From Acephala macrosclerotiorum (lineage: Eukaryota; Ascomycota; Leotiomycetes; Helotiales; Mollisiaceae): a stretch of DNA of 22,873 nucleotides. Positions 22,782 through 22,873 of this stretch are shown here, one piece after another (within the stretch, counting starts at the first letter, position 1; each line of letters begins with the position of its first letter). The translations under genes and the position numbers were made by a program. The notes under the pieces were generated by a model that saw only the letters and a program-made list of their open reading frames with translations, was not told the DNA's origin and made no database searches. The stretch lies in assembly GCA_014904845.1 (NCBI GenBank), contig MU119736.1, positions 1 to 22,873 of the forward strand, given 5' to 3'.

Positions 22782-22873
22782 TTTATTTTATTTATTTTAT
22801 TTATTTTATTTATTTTATTTATTTTATTTATTTTATTTATTTTATTTATTTTATTTATTTTATTTATTTTATT
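22782..22873. repeat. Perfect 9-bp minisatellite, more than 10 copies
   Basis: The unit tttatttta repeats without a mismatch to the last base of the window, so the array is cut by the window edge. It is not a known telomere repeat. Perfect copies in heavily mutated surroundings suggest recent slippage. If the window ends where a contig ends, the array may be the reason. Confidence 0.95.

Noticed and set aside
1..22873. CRISPR array, tRNA or rRNA genes
   Set aside because: I saw no regularly spaced conserved repeats with unique spacers and no cloverleaf or rRNA-like segment in the island. The tandem arrays present are direct degenerate repeats without spacers.

Overview
This window looks like part of an ascomycete (Pezizomycotina) nuclear chromosome with a two-speed, isochore-like layout. 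About 20 of the 22.9 kb are extremely AT-rich and lack credible coding sequence. One island of ordinary base composition, about 17.2-19.98 kb, holds a spliced gene. The extreme but coding-free AT content, the abrupt composition borders, the decayed repeat copies and the short introns (45-74 bp with GT..CTAAT..AG signals) together point to a filamentous fungus whose transposons were destroyed by repeat-induced point mutation (RIP) or a similar C-to-T process. No species can be named from the sequence alone.

Layout. (1) 1 to about 4.03 kb and about 5.11 to 8.68 kb are the two arms of a very large inverted repeat, two divergent copies of one element facing each other. The left arm runs off the window start. 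(2) Between the arms lies a spacer of about 1.1 kb with a decayed array of about 35-bp units (4.67-4.85 kb) and a segment of about 190 bp (about 4.89-5.085 kb) that recurs inverted at about 10.455-10.65 kb. These two segments could be terminal inverted repeats of one element of about 5.7 kb that contains the right arm. (3) 8.7-10.4 and 10.65-11.8 kb are AT-rich with nothing recognisable. (4) 11.8-12.5 kb is a tandem repeat of about 200-bp units. (5) 12.5-17.1 kb is nearly pure A+T. (6) 17.2-19.98 kb is the gene island. (7) 20.0-22.78 kb is AT-rich again, with a different residual base context in its first 1.3 kb. (8) The window ends in a perfect 9-bp minisatellite.

The gene. Two separate open frames in the island join into one gene when two well-formed introns are removed (18689-18733 and 18828-18880). 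A third, less certain intron (17930-18003) adds a short 5' exon. The predicted protein is 577 residues: a Ser-rich N-terminus, a long charged coiled coil with a recent 33-bp/11-residue triplication, a helical C-terminal domain and a Ser/Pro-rich basic tail. It resembles, from memory only, a widespread family of fungal hypothetical proteins of unknown function. No RIP-type stop codons interrupt it, so it seems to be protected while its surroundings were mutated.

The most interesting signals are the nested inverted-repeat architecture, the context of the surviving cytosines (almost only CpG over most of the desert, but CpT at about 20.0-21.3 kb), and the intact gene between them. All percentages and boundaries in AT-rich DNA are by eye and approximate.
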